Source of the DNA: Xenorhabdus ishibashii
GTDB taxonomy: Bacteria > Pseudomonadota > Gammaproteobacteria > Enterobacterales > Enterobacteriaceae
Assembly: GCF_002632755.1 (NCBI RefSeq)
Contig: NZ_NJAK01000001.1
Span: forward strand, 1,178,001-1,242,000
Length of the DNA stretch: 64,000 nt
Direction of reading: 5' to 3'
Positions 37,764-46,091 of the stretch are shown here, piece by piece. The notes under the pieces are model-generated. The model did no database searches. It saw only the letters and a program-made list of their open reading frames with translations, and was not told the DNA's origin. Within the stretch, counting starts at the first letter, position 1. Every line of letters starts with the position of its first letter. The position numbers and the translations under genes are program-made.

Positions 37764-39779
37764 TCAATACCCTATCGCAATGAAGCTGACACCCGCAATG
37801 GCGGCTGAAAAATTCGCACAGAGAGACACGCGCATATGCGATTGACTGATAGCAACCCCATAGGCCGACAAGACATCCGACCCCCAGTTCCCCGACTCTG
37901 AACGAGCGGTGACGACTAACGAAGTACATTCATTAGGGAACGGGACAGGAAATTTAGCAGTGACAACATCATTATCACCGACTGAAATCATACCTGATTG
38001 GATAATAACCCCTGTATCACCGCATTCCCACCATCCATCATTCGATTTGAGCGCTGAACTTTTAGTGATGTCCTCTAATCTCGCCAATGTCCCCGTTTTT
38101 TTAGGGAACCCTAAAACATAGACATTATCTCCGTGTGCATTCCGGCGATATAAATAGAGGTCTCGTGTATCGCTGTTAAAATCCGCCTCAAACGCCAAAT
38201 AATCACTGTTGATATTCGGTTGCGCAAAATTAACACGGGGGTAACTCCCCTTAATGACGACAGATGATTCATTTCCACGGGCGAAATTACCCGCTACCCA
38301 TTTCTTGGGCGCCGCATTGTCCGCCACTTCCTTTGTCCCCGCCAGATTGTTGGAAATGTCGTCCAATGTCGCCAGCATCCCCGCTTTTTTAGGGAACCCT
38401 AAAACATAGACATTATCTCCGTGTGCATTCCGACGATATAAATAGAGGTCTCGTGTATCGCTGTTAAAATCCGCCTCAAACGCCAAATAATCACTGTTGA
38501 TATTCGGTTGCGCAAAATTAACACGGGGATAATTCCCCTTAATGACGACGGATGATTCATCGCCACGGGCGAAACTACCCGCTACCCATTTCTTGGGTGC
38601 CGCATTGTCCGCCACTTCTTTTGTCTCCGCCAGACCGAGAGTAATGTCATCCAGTGTCGCCAACATCCCTGTTTTCTTAGGGAACCCAAGTACATAAACA
38701 TTGTCACTTTGTGAATCCCGACGATACAAATAAAGGTCACGTGTATCACTGTTAAAATCCGCTTCAAATGCCAAATAATCACTATTAATATTGGATTGCA
38801 TAAAATTAACGCGGGGGTAACTCCCCTTAATGACGACGGATGATTCATCGCCACGGGCGAAACTACCCGCTACCCATTTCTTGGGTGCATAATCTTGTTT
38901 AACCTTGCCTAACTCTTCATCCAGTTCAGCAAGGTCACGATCACTCAACGTCCCTTTAGGGCGCAAATCTGAAATATCACCGTTATTATCAATACTGGCA
39001 ACCGCAAAGACATAATGCGGATACCCTGCCGCATCAATGTAGTTTTTCAGGTCATTAGCAGCGGTAATTTTCACTGCAGTTTTCCATTGGCTGACCAAAT
39101 TCCCCTGATAGCTAAAATCGGCATACACACGGGTATTGCGCAGACTATTTAAGGTCTGGTCAAACTTCAGTATCCCACGCAAGCCGCCCACATAGGCCAG
39201 ACCCTTTTTTACCGTGTATTGGTCACCACTGCGGATCACCGCAAAGCCATCACCGAAGAACGCCGCTTCGCCGTAGCTGTCGGTATTGATCAAACGCTGC
39301 ATTTCGTCAATGCCCGTCAAACGCGCGGTAAAATCAATTTGCCACGTTTCCGCCGTAGTGGTAATGGCCGTTTCTTTGGCCGCACCTTCAAACTCCAGCA
39401 AAAAAGAGCGAGTTAGGACATTCCCCTGCAAACCATTGGCGGTCTTGATTTTCTTCTGCGTCGGCGCATGGGTGATCATACCAATGACACCAGAGGCCTT
39501 ATTCAGTAAGCCAATCCAGTTAAAATCAAAATTCCCCACTTCCGTGCCCAGCGTCACGCTATAAGCGACGGCGTTCTCACTGGCAAGCCCCGTTTTATTG
39601 ACCGCCTGACGGTGTACGATATGGCTTTGGGCAGGCAATTTCTCATTACGGTTGATGGGTTGGGCGGGATCTAAATCCGGTACATAAGCAAAGACAAATT
39701 CGTCCAGTACCACGGGATTTCCTGCGGCGACTTGCTGTGCCTTCCAGTTTTCAAAGTCCAGGGTAATCACTGAGGACAT
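37764..39779 (-). CDS. Phage tail fibre protein with three 96-residue repeats
   Basis: The start at 39779 is about 10 bases after AAGGA and gives [20 protein letters not shown] (671 residues). The first 160 residues are the P2-type fibre N-terminus that attaches to the baseplate ([33 protein letters not shown]). Three tandem copies of a 96-residue unit starting [13 protein letters not shown] follow; the second and third are nearly identical. The C-terminal 80 residues ([17 protein letters not shown] to [13 protein letters not shown]) resemble a putative tip of T5/P2-type fibres. It determines host recognition by family knowledge. Confidence 0.88.
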   Translation of the reverse strand: MSSVITLDFENWKAQQVAAGNPVVLDEFVFAYVPDLDPAQPINRNEKLPAQSHIVHRQAVNKTGLASENAVAYSVTLGTEVGNFDFNWIGLLNKASGVIGMITHAPTQKKIKTANGLQGNVLTRSFLLEFEGAAKETAITTTAETWQIDFTARLTGIDEMQRLINTDSYGEAAFFGDGFAVIRSGDQYTVKKGLAYVGGLRGILKFDQTLNSLRNTRVYADFSYQGNLVSQWKTAVKITAANDLKNYIDAAGYPHYVFAVASIDNNGDISDLRPKGTLSDRDLAELDEELGKVKQDYAPKKWVAGSFARGDESSVVIKGSYPRVNFMQSNINSDYLAFEADFNSDTRDLYLYRRDSQSDNVYVLGFPKKTGMLATLDDITLGLAETKEVADNAAPKKWVAGSFARGDESSVVIKGNYPRVNFAQPNINSDYLAFEADFNSDTRDLYLYRRNAHGDNVYVLGFPKKAGMLATLDDISNNLAGTKEVADNAAPKKWVAGNFARGNESSVVIKGSYPRVNFAQPNINSDYLAFEADFNSDTRDLYLYRRNAHGDNVYVLGFPKKTGTLARLEDITKSSALKSNDGWWECGDTGVIIQSGMISVGDNDVVTAKFPVPFPNECTSLVVTARSESGNWGSDVLSAYGVAISQSHMRVSLCANFSAAIAGVSFIAIGY
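38075..38888 (-). repeat. Three tandem 288-bp repeats in the tail fibre gene
   Basis: Copies begin at 38888, 38600 and 38312 (minus strand), the last being partial (about 80 residues). Copies two and three share long identical DNA stretches, copy one differs at scattered sites (for example MQSNIN against AQPNIN and RRDSQSDN against RRNAHGDN). Confidence 0.92.
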
Positions 39780-39792
39780 CTTTTTTATTTCC

Positions 39793-40449
39793 TTATAATG
39801 AGGCACCGTAGGTGACGTTCGGTGCATGGCTTTCCTTGAGGCTGGCACTGTCACAGACGGCAACGCCTGCGATATGCCCTACTTTTATTAATAATGGCGG
39901 GGTCGGGATGGCAGCGGCATAAGTGCAATAGTCTGCGCCCATGCTCCCCACTCGCATCAACAACTGATTTTTCGCTATCACTTCAAAACGGTAGCGACGA
40001 CAAGTGCGCCCGTACTGGCGGATGATATTCATCAGCAAATCGGGGTTAGCCGCTATCTGGCCGTCACTGAGGCGCAAAATAATCACATCCCAGTCAATGC
40101 CCGGCTGGCGTTCCAGTAATTCCACATACCCCACGCCCAGTCGTTCAAAAATGGCAATAAATCCGGCGATGCTGCCGGCATCTTTGGCATTGATAAACGC
40201 GTACTTTACCCGCTTGCGAAACAACGGCAGCGGTTCACCGTTAAAGCGCCGGATATCACGCTGGTACGCCAGCATCGACAACAGCGCCTCTGAGCAGGTT
40301 TCTGCGTCCAGTTGGGCGAGCGGCCATTTAAGCCAGCCGTAAACCTGTGTCCAGAATGCCCGCGCCGCGCCCAATAATTTGGCAGGTTCGCCCTTGTCCA
40401 TCCAGGAGGGCAGAGCCAGCCGCTTAAGGCGTTCCTTAAACGCTGCCAT
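39793..40449 (-). CDS. Phage tail protein I-like (baseplate wedge)
   Basis: A 218-residue protein of the P2 gpI type, a baseplate wedge component. Typical is the helical N-terminus with LPSWMDKGEPAKLLGAARAF, the SMLAYQRDIRRFNGEPLPLFRKR block, where the family has its conserved Trp/Asp and Arg residues, and a C-terminal half with LLIKVGHIAGVAVCDSASL. It overlaps the J gene by 14 bp and precedes the fibre gene by 13 bp, the P2 order J-I-H. Confidence 0.8.
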   Translation of the reverse strand: MAAFKERLKRLALPSWMDKGEPAKLLGAARAFWTQVYGWLKWPLAQLDAETCSEALLSMLAYQRDIRRFNGEPLPLFRKRVKYAFINAKDAGSIAGFIAIFERLGVGYVELLERQPGIDWDVIILRLSDGQIAANPDLLMNIIRQYGRTCRRYRFEVIAKNQLLMRVGSMGADYCTYAAAIPTPPLLIKVGHIAGVAVCDSASLKESHAPNVTYGASL

Positions 40450-41626
40450 TTTTCACCTCCACAGACAACGATTGCAGCCGGGGCACACTCAGCTCACTGA
40501 GAATGTCACCCAATGAAAAGGTCAGGGATTCAATCTCAGTGAATTCACGGTGTAGCTCACGCCCCAGATTGGAAAAAGAAAAGCGTGAGTACGGCCACGT
40601 TTTTTTAACCGGGTAATCCGTATTTTCCCGAAAGGCGCAGCGGATCAGGTTGCTGACATCCGTTTTAAGTGTCGCTATCTGTTCCTGGCTGTAGTTCGCC
40701 CTGTTCGCCACAAACAGCGTCACGGTTAGCGCGTGATGGGTTTCCGGCATGGGCAGGCATTGCATATCATCGCCATGCCCGTGATGCCCCTGATTGGTGA
40801 TGTAATCGTTAACCGCCTCAATAAACGGCTGGCTAATTACCCCTGAATCCAGCAACAGATACGCATTGGCGGTGCCTGCCCCACGAGGTGCATCATGCAG
40901 AAAGAAGATGCGATCAATGCTCAACCCCGCAACAGTGGCAATCATGCCGCGGTAAACCGCATCGGTATGGTAGTGACCGACGAGGTTATATTGGTTGCGG
41001 CAACGGTCGCGCAAATCATCATCGGATTCCGCATCCGCGCCGGGGGTTAACAGCCAGCCTTCTTCATTCTGCACCCGCGCAATCCCGGAAACGGCCACAG
41101 GCAAAATGCGAAAATAACCGGGTGCCAGATTGAATGCGCCGCCTGCCACTTCGGCCGTCACAGGCAACAAAGCACTGCTGACCCCTTCGGCCATCACAAC
41201 ACTTTCTGTGGTGCTGACCCGGTAGATCTCGCCATTAATGCGCTCAGTCTGGATCACCGTTCCAGCGGGCACAGTCACCGCCGAAGCGCCCGCCGATTTG
41301 TAAAAACGGATCACACCTTGCGCGGCGGAAGCGGGTTTGCGTTTCAGGTTTACGCCCCACGCGAACATATCCAGCCATGAACCTGATGCGCTCGCCAGAT
41401 ACATATTTTTCAGCGTCACGTTGATTAACGCCTCTTTCAGCCACAGCACCGGGCGCGTGACAATGGTATTAATCAGCCGCCAGAACGGGGACATACGCGA
41501 GGTGTTGGTCACCAAACCCGCGTCATCTACAACCCTGGCAAAAGCGGCGGTGATTTCGGTTTCCGTGGTCGGCATCCCGCTGTCACGCAAGATCTTCTCA
41601 TAATCTATCGTCGGTTTAGTGTCCAT
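40436..41626 (-). CDS. Baseplate J-like protein
   Basis: A 396-residue baseplate wedge protein. The J-family core is visible in ASAAQGVIRFYKSAGASAVT, VPAGTVIQTERINGEIYRV, AEVAGGAFNLAPGYF, GADAESDDDLRDRCRNQY and DRIFFLHDAPRGAGTANAYL. The ATG at 41626 overlaps the preceding stop by 11 bp; the ATG at 41635 adds three residues and is also possible. Confidence 0.92.
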   Translation of the reverse strand: MDTKPTIDYEKILRDSGMPTTETEITAAFARVVDDAGLVTNTSRMSPFWRLINTIVTRPVLWLKEALINVTLKNMYLASASGSWLDMFAWGVNLKRKPASAAQGVIRFYKSAGASAVTVPAGTVIQTERINGEIYRVSTTESVVMAEGVSSALLPVTAEVAGGAFNLAPGYFRILPVAVSGIARVQNEEGWLLTPGADAESDDDLRDRCRNQYNLVGHYHTDAVYRGMIATVAGLSIDRIFFLHDAPRGAGTANAYLLLDSGVISQPFIEAVNDYITNQGHHGHGDDMQCLPMPETHHALTVTLFVANRANYSQEQIATLKTDVSNLIRCAFRENTDYPVKKTWPYSRFSFSNLGRELHREFTEIESLTFSLGDILSELSVPRLQSLSVEVKNGSV

Positions 41627-41951
41627 GCCCCACACTCACACTCAGGCGGCCAAAATCATAGGTTTCCGCCGTGATCCACAATTGAGTCGGCGACTCTTCG
41701 TTAATGATGACCGTACCCGGAATAATCCGCTCGTCGTCTTCGACCAGAATTTCTATTTGGGTGCGAATGTCCGCGCGCAGGGTTGGGCTGCGCTCTGCCA
41801 CCAGTTCTGTGGCAAGGCCGCTTTCCAGAATGGCATGAACACAATCCTGACCGACTGATACGCGGTTATGGCAAAATTGCGGCTCATTGCCTGAGTTGAG
41901 CGTGAAATTACCGCCCGTGATCAATAAATCAATGTATTTCGGCTCATCCAT
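41616..41951 (-). CDS. DUF2590-type phage baseplate protein
   Basis: A 111-residue protein, MDEPKYIDLLITGGNFTLN to LSVSVGHGH, matching by memory the DUF2590 family of Vibrio and Xenorhabdus phages. The segment HNRVSVGQDCVHAILESGLA and the RTQIEILVEDDERIIPGTV segment recall the gp25/gpW baseplate lysozyme-like fold without its active site. It sits between tape measure and J, where P2 has W. Overlaps both. Confidence 0.65.
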   Translation of the reverse strand: MDEPKYIDLLITGGNFTLNSGNEPQFCHNRVSVGQDCVHAILESGLATELVAERSPTLRADIRTQIEILVEDDERIIPGTVIINEESPTQLWITAETYDFGRLSVSVGHGH

Positions 41952-44052
41952 AAGCCACCTGTTCCCATTCCGTCAGTTGTGCCGGTGTGACGTTGCCCTT
42001 AACATTCAGCGTCACATTTTCAATCCGGCGACTGTTATCCGTGATAGTCTGTGAATTTGTTGTCACCGCTTTCATCAGACCCTGCTTGCCAATGCCCTGC
42101 TTTTTCCCGCCCGTTAATACGCCCCCGCTTTCGGGCGGCTGAATGGCTTTCACTGGCTGAGGTATTGCTTGAGGCTGTCCCTGCAAAATCCCGCTGGGTG
42201 GGGCTACCAGTTTCTGGGTATTTTCCCCTATACCCTGTACCTGCGCCGCCGCTGTTCCGGTCGGTTCGGTGACCGTTTTCTCAATGGCCTGGGTTTCAAT
42301 ATTCACGCCCGGAATGTAGTTCAATTTGTCGATAATCCAATTATAGGCTTCGCCAAATGATCCTTTCAGCCAGTCCCATAAGCCACTAAAGAGATTGCTG
42401 ACACTGTCCACCATGCCGGAAAAGGTGTCGGCCAGTGAAAAGTTGCTGAACCAGTTACAGAGGTTATCCCACGCCTCGCCAATCCAGGCAAAAACCTGAC
42501 TAAAGATCTCCCCGACCCATTGCACACAGGCTGCTACCACCTTAAACGCTGTCGTGTTCATGATGGCCGCCTTGATGGTATCCCAATGCTTAATCAGCAG
42601 ATAAATGCCGACAGCCAGCAACGCAATAGCGGCAATAATCAGTAAGATCGGCCAGGTCATAAAACTGAATGAGATACCCGCTAACATGGCCTGCATACGA
42701 ACAGCCATCAATGTATTACGTAATATTCTCAGTCCGACGCTCCATACGGTCACCGCACCATTGCACAGCCAGACTGCCGCCGTCCACAGTTTCATCACCA
42801 GCGTACAGGCGACCCAAATGCCCTTAAGGCCAACCCAGATAAATTTAGCCACGCCCATCACGATATTGGCAATCGCCCCTGCGGCGGCAAAACTCAGAAA
42901 CCCCAACGTGATATAACCGAGCCAACGGGCAATATTGGGAAACAGCTTCAGCCAGCGCACCAGTATCTGGCTGGCATTCGCCATCTTGTTGACCAGGGGG
43001 GCAATCACCGGTAACAGGGTTGAGCCAATGGCAATACGGATATTTTCCCAAATCGCCTGCAACCGTTCCCACGGATTTGCCATCAGTTCGGCCATTTCAC
43101 GGGTGCGTTTCATGCCATCGTTCGCCCCCAGTGCCGTCATATTCTTACGCAGCACATCGACATTGCCGTAGAGCTGCTTGATTACTATGGCAGAATCACC
43201 AAAGGCTTCCTCGATTTCCGCCTGCGCTTTCAGGTTGCCTTCAATGCTCTTGCCGTATTTGCCCTGGAGCTTTTCCAGCATTTCCGGCATGGATAACAAC
43301 TTGCCGGAGGCATTGGTGAAACTTAACCCCAGTTTTTTGCCGCTGGCTTCTGCGTTCGTGATAAACGACTCATAGGCACCACTGGCTTCACCGCCCAGCG
43401 AGCGATTCAGTTCCCCCAGTACCGCCAACTGTTCATCAATCCCGACCCCAAACTGGGTTCCGGCCGCCCGTGCCCCTTCCATCAGGTCGGCAATGTCGGT
43501 CATGGATGTGCCGAATGTTTTCGACATCATCACGGCCTTGCCGGCCAGTTCCTCAGCAAACTTGAGATGCCCGACCTCGTTAGCCTGGCTGGCAAACTGG
43601 GTGAACATTTTCCCCATGTAAGCGCTGGCATCACTGCCACTGGATTTCAGGGCGGCGGCGGTTGTATTGGCAATATTCGTCATCTGGGGCAGATCGCTTT
43701 GTGACAGCCCGCCGATCGCCTTGCTGATTTCCGATGCCGACTGCACAAACTCAATGGACGATTTGCCATACAGGGAACTAAACGTCATGGCGTCTTTGGC
43801 AACCTTATCCATCACGCTGCTGTCAATGCCCTGCAAAGACGCTGATTTCAACGCCTCGTCCATTTCAATGGCCGGATCAAGAAAGCCTTTGACAGACCAG
43901 AACGAGGCGGCCAATCCCGCCCCGCCCACGGCCAGTTTTCCAAATGCATCCTGCGACGACTGGGCAAACCCGGACACCGCCGCTTTGGCTTTTGCCAGCG
44001 GTTGTGTGATCTTATCAATCAGGCTTAAGGTAAAATCTAATTGCCCACTCAT
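41944..44052 (-). CDS. Tail tape measure protein
   Basis: This 702-residue protein sets tail length and is ejected with DNA. It starts MSGQLDFTLSLIDKITQPLA, with a coiled-coil-prone N-terminal third (LAKAKAAVSGFAQSSQDAFG). It has the TP901-type core (KDAMTFSSLYGKSSIEFVQ, FAEELAGKAVMMSKTFGTSM, VGIDEQLAVLGELNRSLGG), several hydrophobic segments in the middle (about residues 380-490, such as ILLIIAAIALLAVGIYLLI), a Trp-rich stretch and a low-complexity Gln/Pro-rich tail. Its ATG overlaps the stop of the frameshifted chaperone as ATGA. Confidence 0.93.
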   Translation of the reverse strand: MSGQLDFTLSLIDKITQPLAKAKAAVSGFAQSSQDAFGKLAVGGAGLAASFWSVKGFLDPAIEMDEALKSASLQGIDSSVMDKVAKDAMTFSSLYGKSSIEFVQSASEISKAIGGLSQSDLPQMTNIANTTAAALKSSGSDASAYMGKMFTQFASQANEVGHLKFAEELAGKAVMMSKTFGTSMTDIADLMEGARAAGTQFGVGIDEQLAVLGELNRSLGGEASGAYESFITNAEASGKKLGLSFTNASGKLLSMPEMLEKLQGKYGKSIEGNLKAQAEIEEAFGDSAIVIKQLYGNVDVLRKNMTALGANDGMKRTREMAELMANPWERLQAIWENIRIAIGSTLLPVIAPLVNKMANASQILVRWLKLFPNIARWLGYITLGFLSFAAAGAIANIVMGVAKFIWVGLKGIWVACTLVMKLWTAAVWLCNGAVTVWSVGLRILRNTLMAVRMQAMLAGISFSFMTWPILLIIAAIALLAVGIYLLIKHWDTIKAAIMNTTAFKVVAACVQWVGEIFSQVFAWIGEAWDNLCNWFSNFSLADTFSGMVDSVSNLFSGLWDWLKGSFGEAYNWIIDKLNYIPGVNIETQAIEKTVTEPTGTAAAQVQGIGENTQKLVAPPSGILQGQPQAIPQPVKAIQPPESGGVLTGGKKQGIGKQGLMKAVTTNSQTITDNSRRIENVTLNVKGNVTPAQLTEWEQVAYG

Positions 44053-44506
44053 GGTTCACCCTTGAACGCCAATGCAATGCCGTTTGCCGTCGCAATACGC
44101 ATATTTTCCCAATAACGATTATCCAGCCAAATAGCACGGGCTAAATTTTCCGTATTATCTTTTTCATTCGGTAAATAATGACGGCGTAATATTAAAGCCT
44201 GTTCAAATAAACTCGAATCAATCGCCTTAACCCGTGTATTTAGTTTTTTATTTCGATGTCCAGTTTAGGCGCATATTCTGAATTGACGCGTTCTACAATC
44301 TGCATCGCGGCACCGGGAATTTGCAGGAACTCATCCAGCACGGCTTTAGACGCAGGCTGCACAATACGGCGCAAATACGTGACAATGGGCGCAATCTTAT
44401 TATCCAGTGTCATATCATTAATCATGCTGTTATAGGCAATAATATTCGGTTCAAATTGAATTTCCGTTTCACCAATCATTAAGGTGATAATTTTATTTTC
44501 TTTCAT
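44049..44506 (-). CDS. Tail assembly chaperone, -1 frameshift extended form
   Basis: After residues 1-88 of the short form a -1 shift at A AAA AAC (44249-44243) opens a 64-codon extension without stops: KLNTRVKAIDSSLFEQ, ALILRRHYLPNEKDNTENLA, RAIWLDNRYWENMRIATANG, IALAFKGEP. It ends in a TGA that overlaps the tape-measure start. The product is 152 residues. This matches the paired chaperones of lambda (G/GT) and P2 (E/E+E'), which assemble around the tape measure; only a fraction of ribosomes should shift. The slippery sequence, conserved open frame and location all support it; whether shifting happens is not proven. Confidence 0.85.
44240..44506 (-). CDS. Tail assembly chaperone, short form
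   Basis: The 88-residue protein MKENKIITLMIGETEIQFEP to PKLDIEIKN is read without shifting. It is small, acidic and helical, as are gpE-like chaperones of contractile-tailed phages, and lies directly before the tape measure. The last codons are ATA AAA AAC TAA, which carry the slippery heptamer. It overlaps the spanin gene upstream by 14 bp. Confidence 0.85.
   Translation of the reverse strand: MKENKIITLMIGETEIQFEPNIIAYNSMINDMTLDNKIAPIVTYLRRIVQPASKAVLDEFLQIPGAAMQIVERVNSEYAPKLDIEIKN
44243..44249 (-). promoter_or_regulatory. Programmed -1 frameshift slippery site
   Basis: In zero frame the codons are ATA AAA AAC then TAA. The heptamer A AAA AAC fits X XXY YYZ and is one of the most efficient slip sites in enterobacteria. 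The stop directly after it would favour shifting. Confidence 0.85.
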
Positions 44507-44999
44507 GAGTTAATTCCTTTCGTTTATTAATTTCATCCACTAATTGATTATGCCGGGCGGCGCAATGGCCATAGAGTTGGATATAATCAATTAAAATATT
44601 GGCTAAATTATTTCCGGTCATTCCCGCCAGTCGGGGTAACCGTTCCTGACAGGTTGTCAGTAAGTTTTCCTGATACGGCTCGTTCAATACGGTCGGCTGT
44701 CTCGTTGTACATCCTGACAAACTCAGGGCTAACGCACACAGCAGTAAAAACAGGCTTAACCACCTCAGTACGTATTTCTCTGGGGCAGCATGGGCGATCT
44801 CCTCCAGTTTACCTTCCAATTGCCGGGCGGCGGCGCTGGAAATGGCCTGCAATTCTTGCCGGAGGGTCTGTCCGGTTTTCGCCGCTGCCCGCGTGATGTT
44901 CAGTTCCATGCTGTCACGGTAATAATGGTTAACGCGCCAGCCCGCAACGAACGCCAATGCCACGATGAGGAAATAGAGCATCCGCACCTTGAGCATCAT
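44493..44999 (-). CDS. Spanin-like protein with i-spanin and o-spanin features in one frame
   Basis: Residues 8-25 form a membrane anchor (LYFLIVALAFVAGWRV), followed by a helical segment (TGQTLRQELQAISSAA), as in Rz-type inner-membrane spanins but very short. From residue 77 a second hydrophobic segment ends in a lipobox (LSLSGCTTRQ, Cys97), with a 70-residue C-terminal part (NEPYQENLLTTCQERLPRLA) like Rz1/LysC outer-membrane spanins. Usually these are separate overlapping frames. No in-frame ATG or GTG lies before the lipobox segment, so a separate lipoprotein start is not evident. It follows the endolysin with an ATGA overlap. Confidence 0.7.
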   Translation of the reverse strand: MMLKVRMLYFLIVALAFVAGWRVNHYYRDSMELNITRAAAKTGQTLRQELQAISSAAARQLEGKLEEIAHAAPEKYVLRWLSLFLLLCALALSLSGCTTRQPTVLNEPYQENLLTTCQERLPRLAGMTGNNLANILIDYIQLYGHCAARHNQLVDEINKRKELTHERK

Positions 45000-45334
45000 T
45001 TCACCCCGTTATGTGAGAGCGAAAAATGGTTACCATCCGGTCGGGAAAAGCGCCCGCCCCATGTGCCGCCAAGGGATTCCCAATATTCCCCCAATGGCAA
45101 GTATGTCTCACTGCGGGTCTGGTATTTGCCCTGGATAAACAGGTTAAGATCAACCGCCAGCCGCTGGGTATGCAGGCTATTGGCAATGCCCGTCCCTTTT
45201 TGCATGTTCAGCTTCGACTGCTCCGGTGTCCGGTAGGCTTCCCCAAACGTCACGCGATAGCCGTGTTCGTCCGCCCATAAGATCAATTGGGCAACCAGTA
45301 CGGCAAATAACTGCTGTTTTTCACTCAGTGTCAT
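44996..45334 (-). CDS. M15-type endolysin (L-alanyl-D-glutamate peptidase-like)
   Basis: A 112-residue VanY-like zinc peptidase. Zinc ligands are in SLHTQRLAVDLNLF (His and Asp) and DGNHFS (final His), and the AYRTPEQSKLNMQKGTG stretch is typical of phage M15 endolysins. It lacks a signal sequence, so it needs the holin to reach the wall. It lies within the tail region between holin and spanin, as in HP1-type phages, and overlaps both by a few bases. Confidence 0.88.
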   Translation of the reverse strand: MTLSEKQQLFAVLVAQLILWADEHGYRVTFGEAYRTPEQSKLNMQKGTGIANSLHTQRLAVDLNLFIQGKYQTRSETYLPLGEYWESLGGTWGGRFSRPDGNHFSLSHNGVK

Positions 45335-45623
45335 TTTTTAACTTCCCTGTTAACCAGGCGCTGCCGCGCTTGCGTAACCAAACCTCAATAAGCTGGTAGC
45401 CGGCAATACCCAATGCGCTGCCAATCCCCGTCACCGCTATCGGGCTGATACCTGGCCACCAAATTAACAAGGCACCAGCCATCACCGACACCGCCGAACC
45501 GAGGATCACGCGACCGATAAACAGCCGTAACGTAATGGGTTCGTGGCCGGTCAGCATTTTGCCTAACGCAATCAGTGCCCCCAATAGCACCAGCGTGACA
45601 AAGGTCTTTTCATGTTCTTCCAT
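45321..45623 (-). CDS. Phage holin
   Basis: A 100-residue protein with three likely membrane segments (TFVTLVLLGALIALGKML, FIGRVILGSAVSVMAGALLI, SPIAVTGIGSALGIAGYQLI) and a charged C-terminus. Size, topology and place directly before the endolysin identify it as a P2/HP1-type holin that times lysis. It follows the tail tube gene by 12 bp. Confidence 0.85.
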   Translation of the reverse strand: MEEHEKTFVTLVLLGALIALGKMLTGHEPITLRLFIGRVILGSAVSVMAGALLIWWPGISPIAVTGIGSALGIAGYQLIEVWLRKRGSAWLTGKLKNDTE

Positions 45624-45635
45624 GAACTGCCATCC

Positions 45636-46091
45636 CTAGCCAATCAGGCTTTGAGTCAATTCCGCTTCCAGATAGGGAATGCCATTGATACGCACAAAGT
45701 CGGGTGACGTCACCACAAACTTGACTTTGTGGGTCATGACACTGCCCCCTTTCGGGTCGACATCCAGAATATCGCTGACAATCAGTTTGCAACCATAAGC
45801 TTCGACCTTGATCTCTTCATTGCCTGCCTTGGCATACCACATCAGGTCAACGGGCTGAATGCCGCGCCATGATCCGGCTGAACGCGCTTTAGCAGTCACG
45901 ATTTCCAGATATTTGGTGCTGAGTTCAATTTCCCCTTCCGCTGCCACATCACCGGCAATATAGCCATCCGGTACACCCTGCGTCTGGGCGGCAGCAGTAT
46001 TATCCGTAATAGACAGGTTGACCTTTTCCGCATGAACCAGATCCCCATCCATATTAAAATCTATCGACTGGCCTGAAATACGTTGGCTCAT
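45636..46091 (-). CDS. Phage tail tube protein (DUF2597 type)
   Basis: A 151-residue beta-rich protein, MSQRISGQSIDFNMDGDLVH to LTQSLIG. The family (DUF2597) is found after the sheath gene in K139-like phages, the position of the tube. Its ATG overlaps the end of the sheath gene. Function is inferred from family position. Confidence 0.75.
   Translation of the reverse strand: MSQRISGQSIDFNMDGDLVHAEKVNLSITDNTAAAQTQGVPDGYIAGDVAAEGEIELSTKYLEIVTAKARSAGSWRGIQPVDLMWYAKAGNEEIKVEAYGCKLIVSDILDVDPKGGSVMTHKVKFVVTSPDFVRINGIPYLEAELTQSLIG

Noticed and set aside
38075..38888. Transposon or CRISPR repeats
   Set aside because: The 288-bp units are in-frame protein repeats of the tail fibre gene.
42845..43072. 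Other-frame genes within the tape measure gene
   Set aside because: Long shadow frames are expected in this G+C-richer late operon; no start signals or family features are seen.
44654..45280. Plus-strand genes opposite the lysis genes
   Set aside because: They mirror the well-supported spanin and endolysin frames and lack independent evidence.
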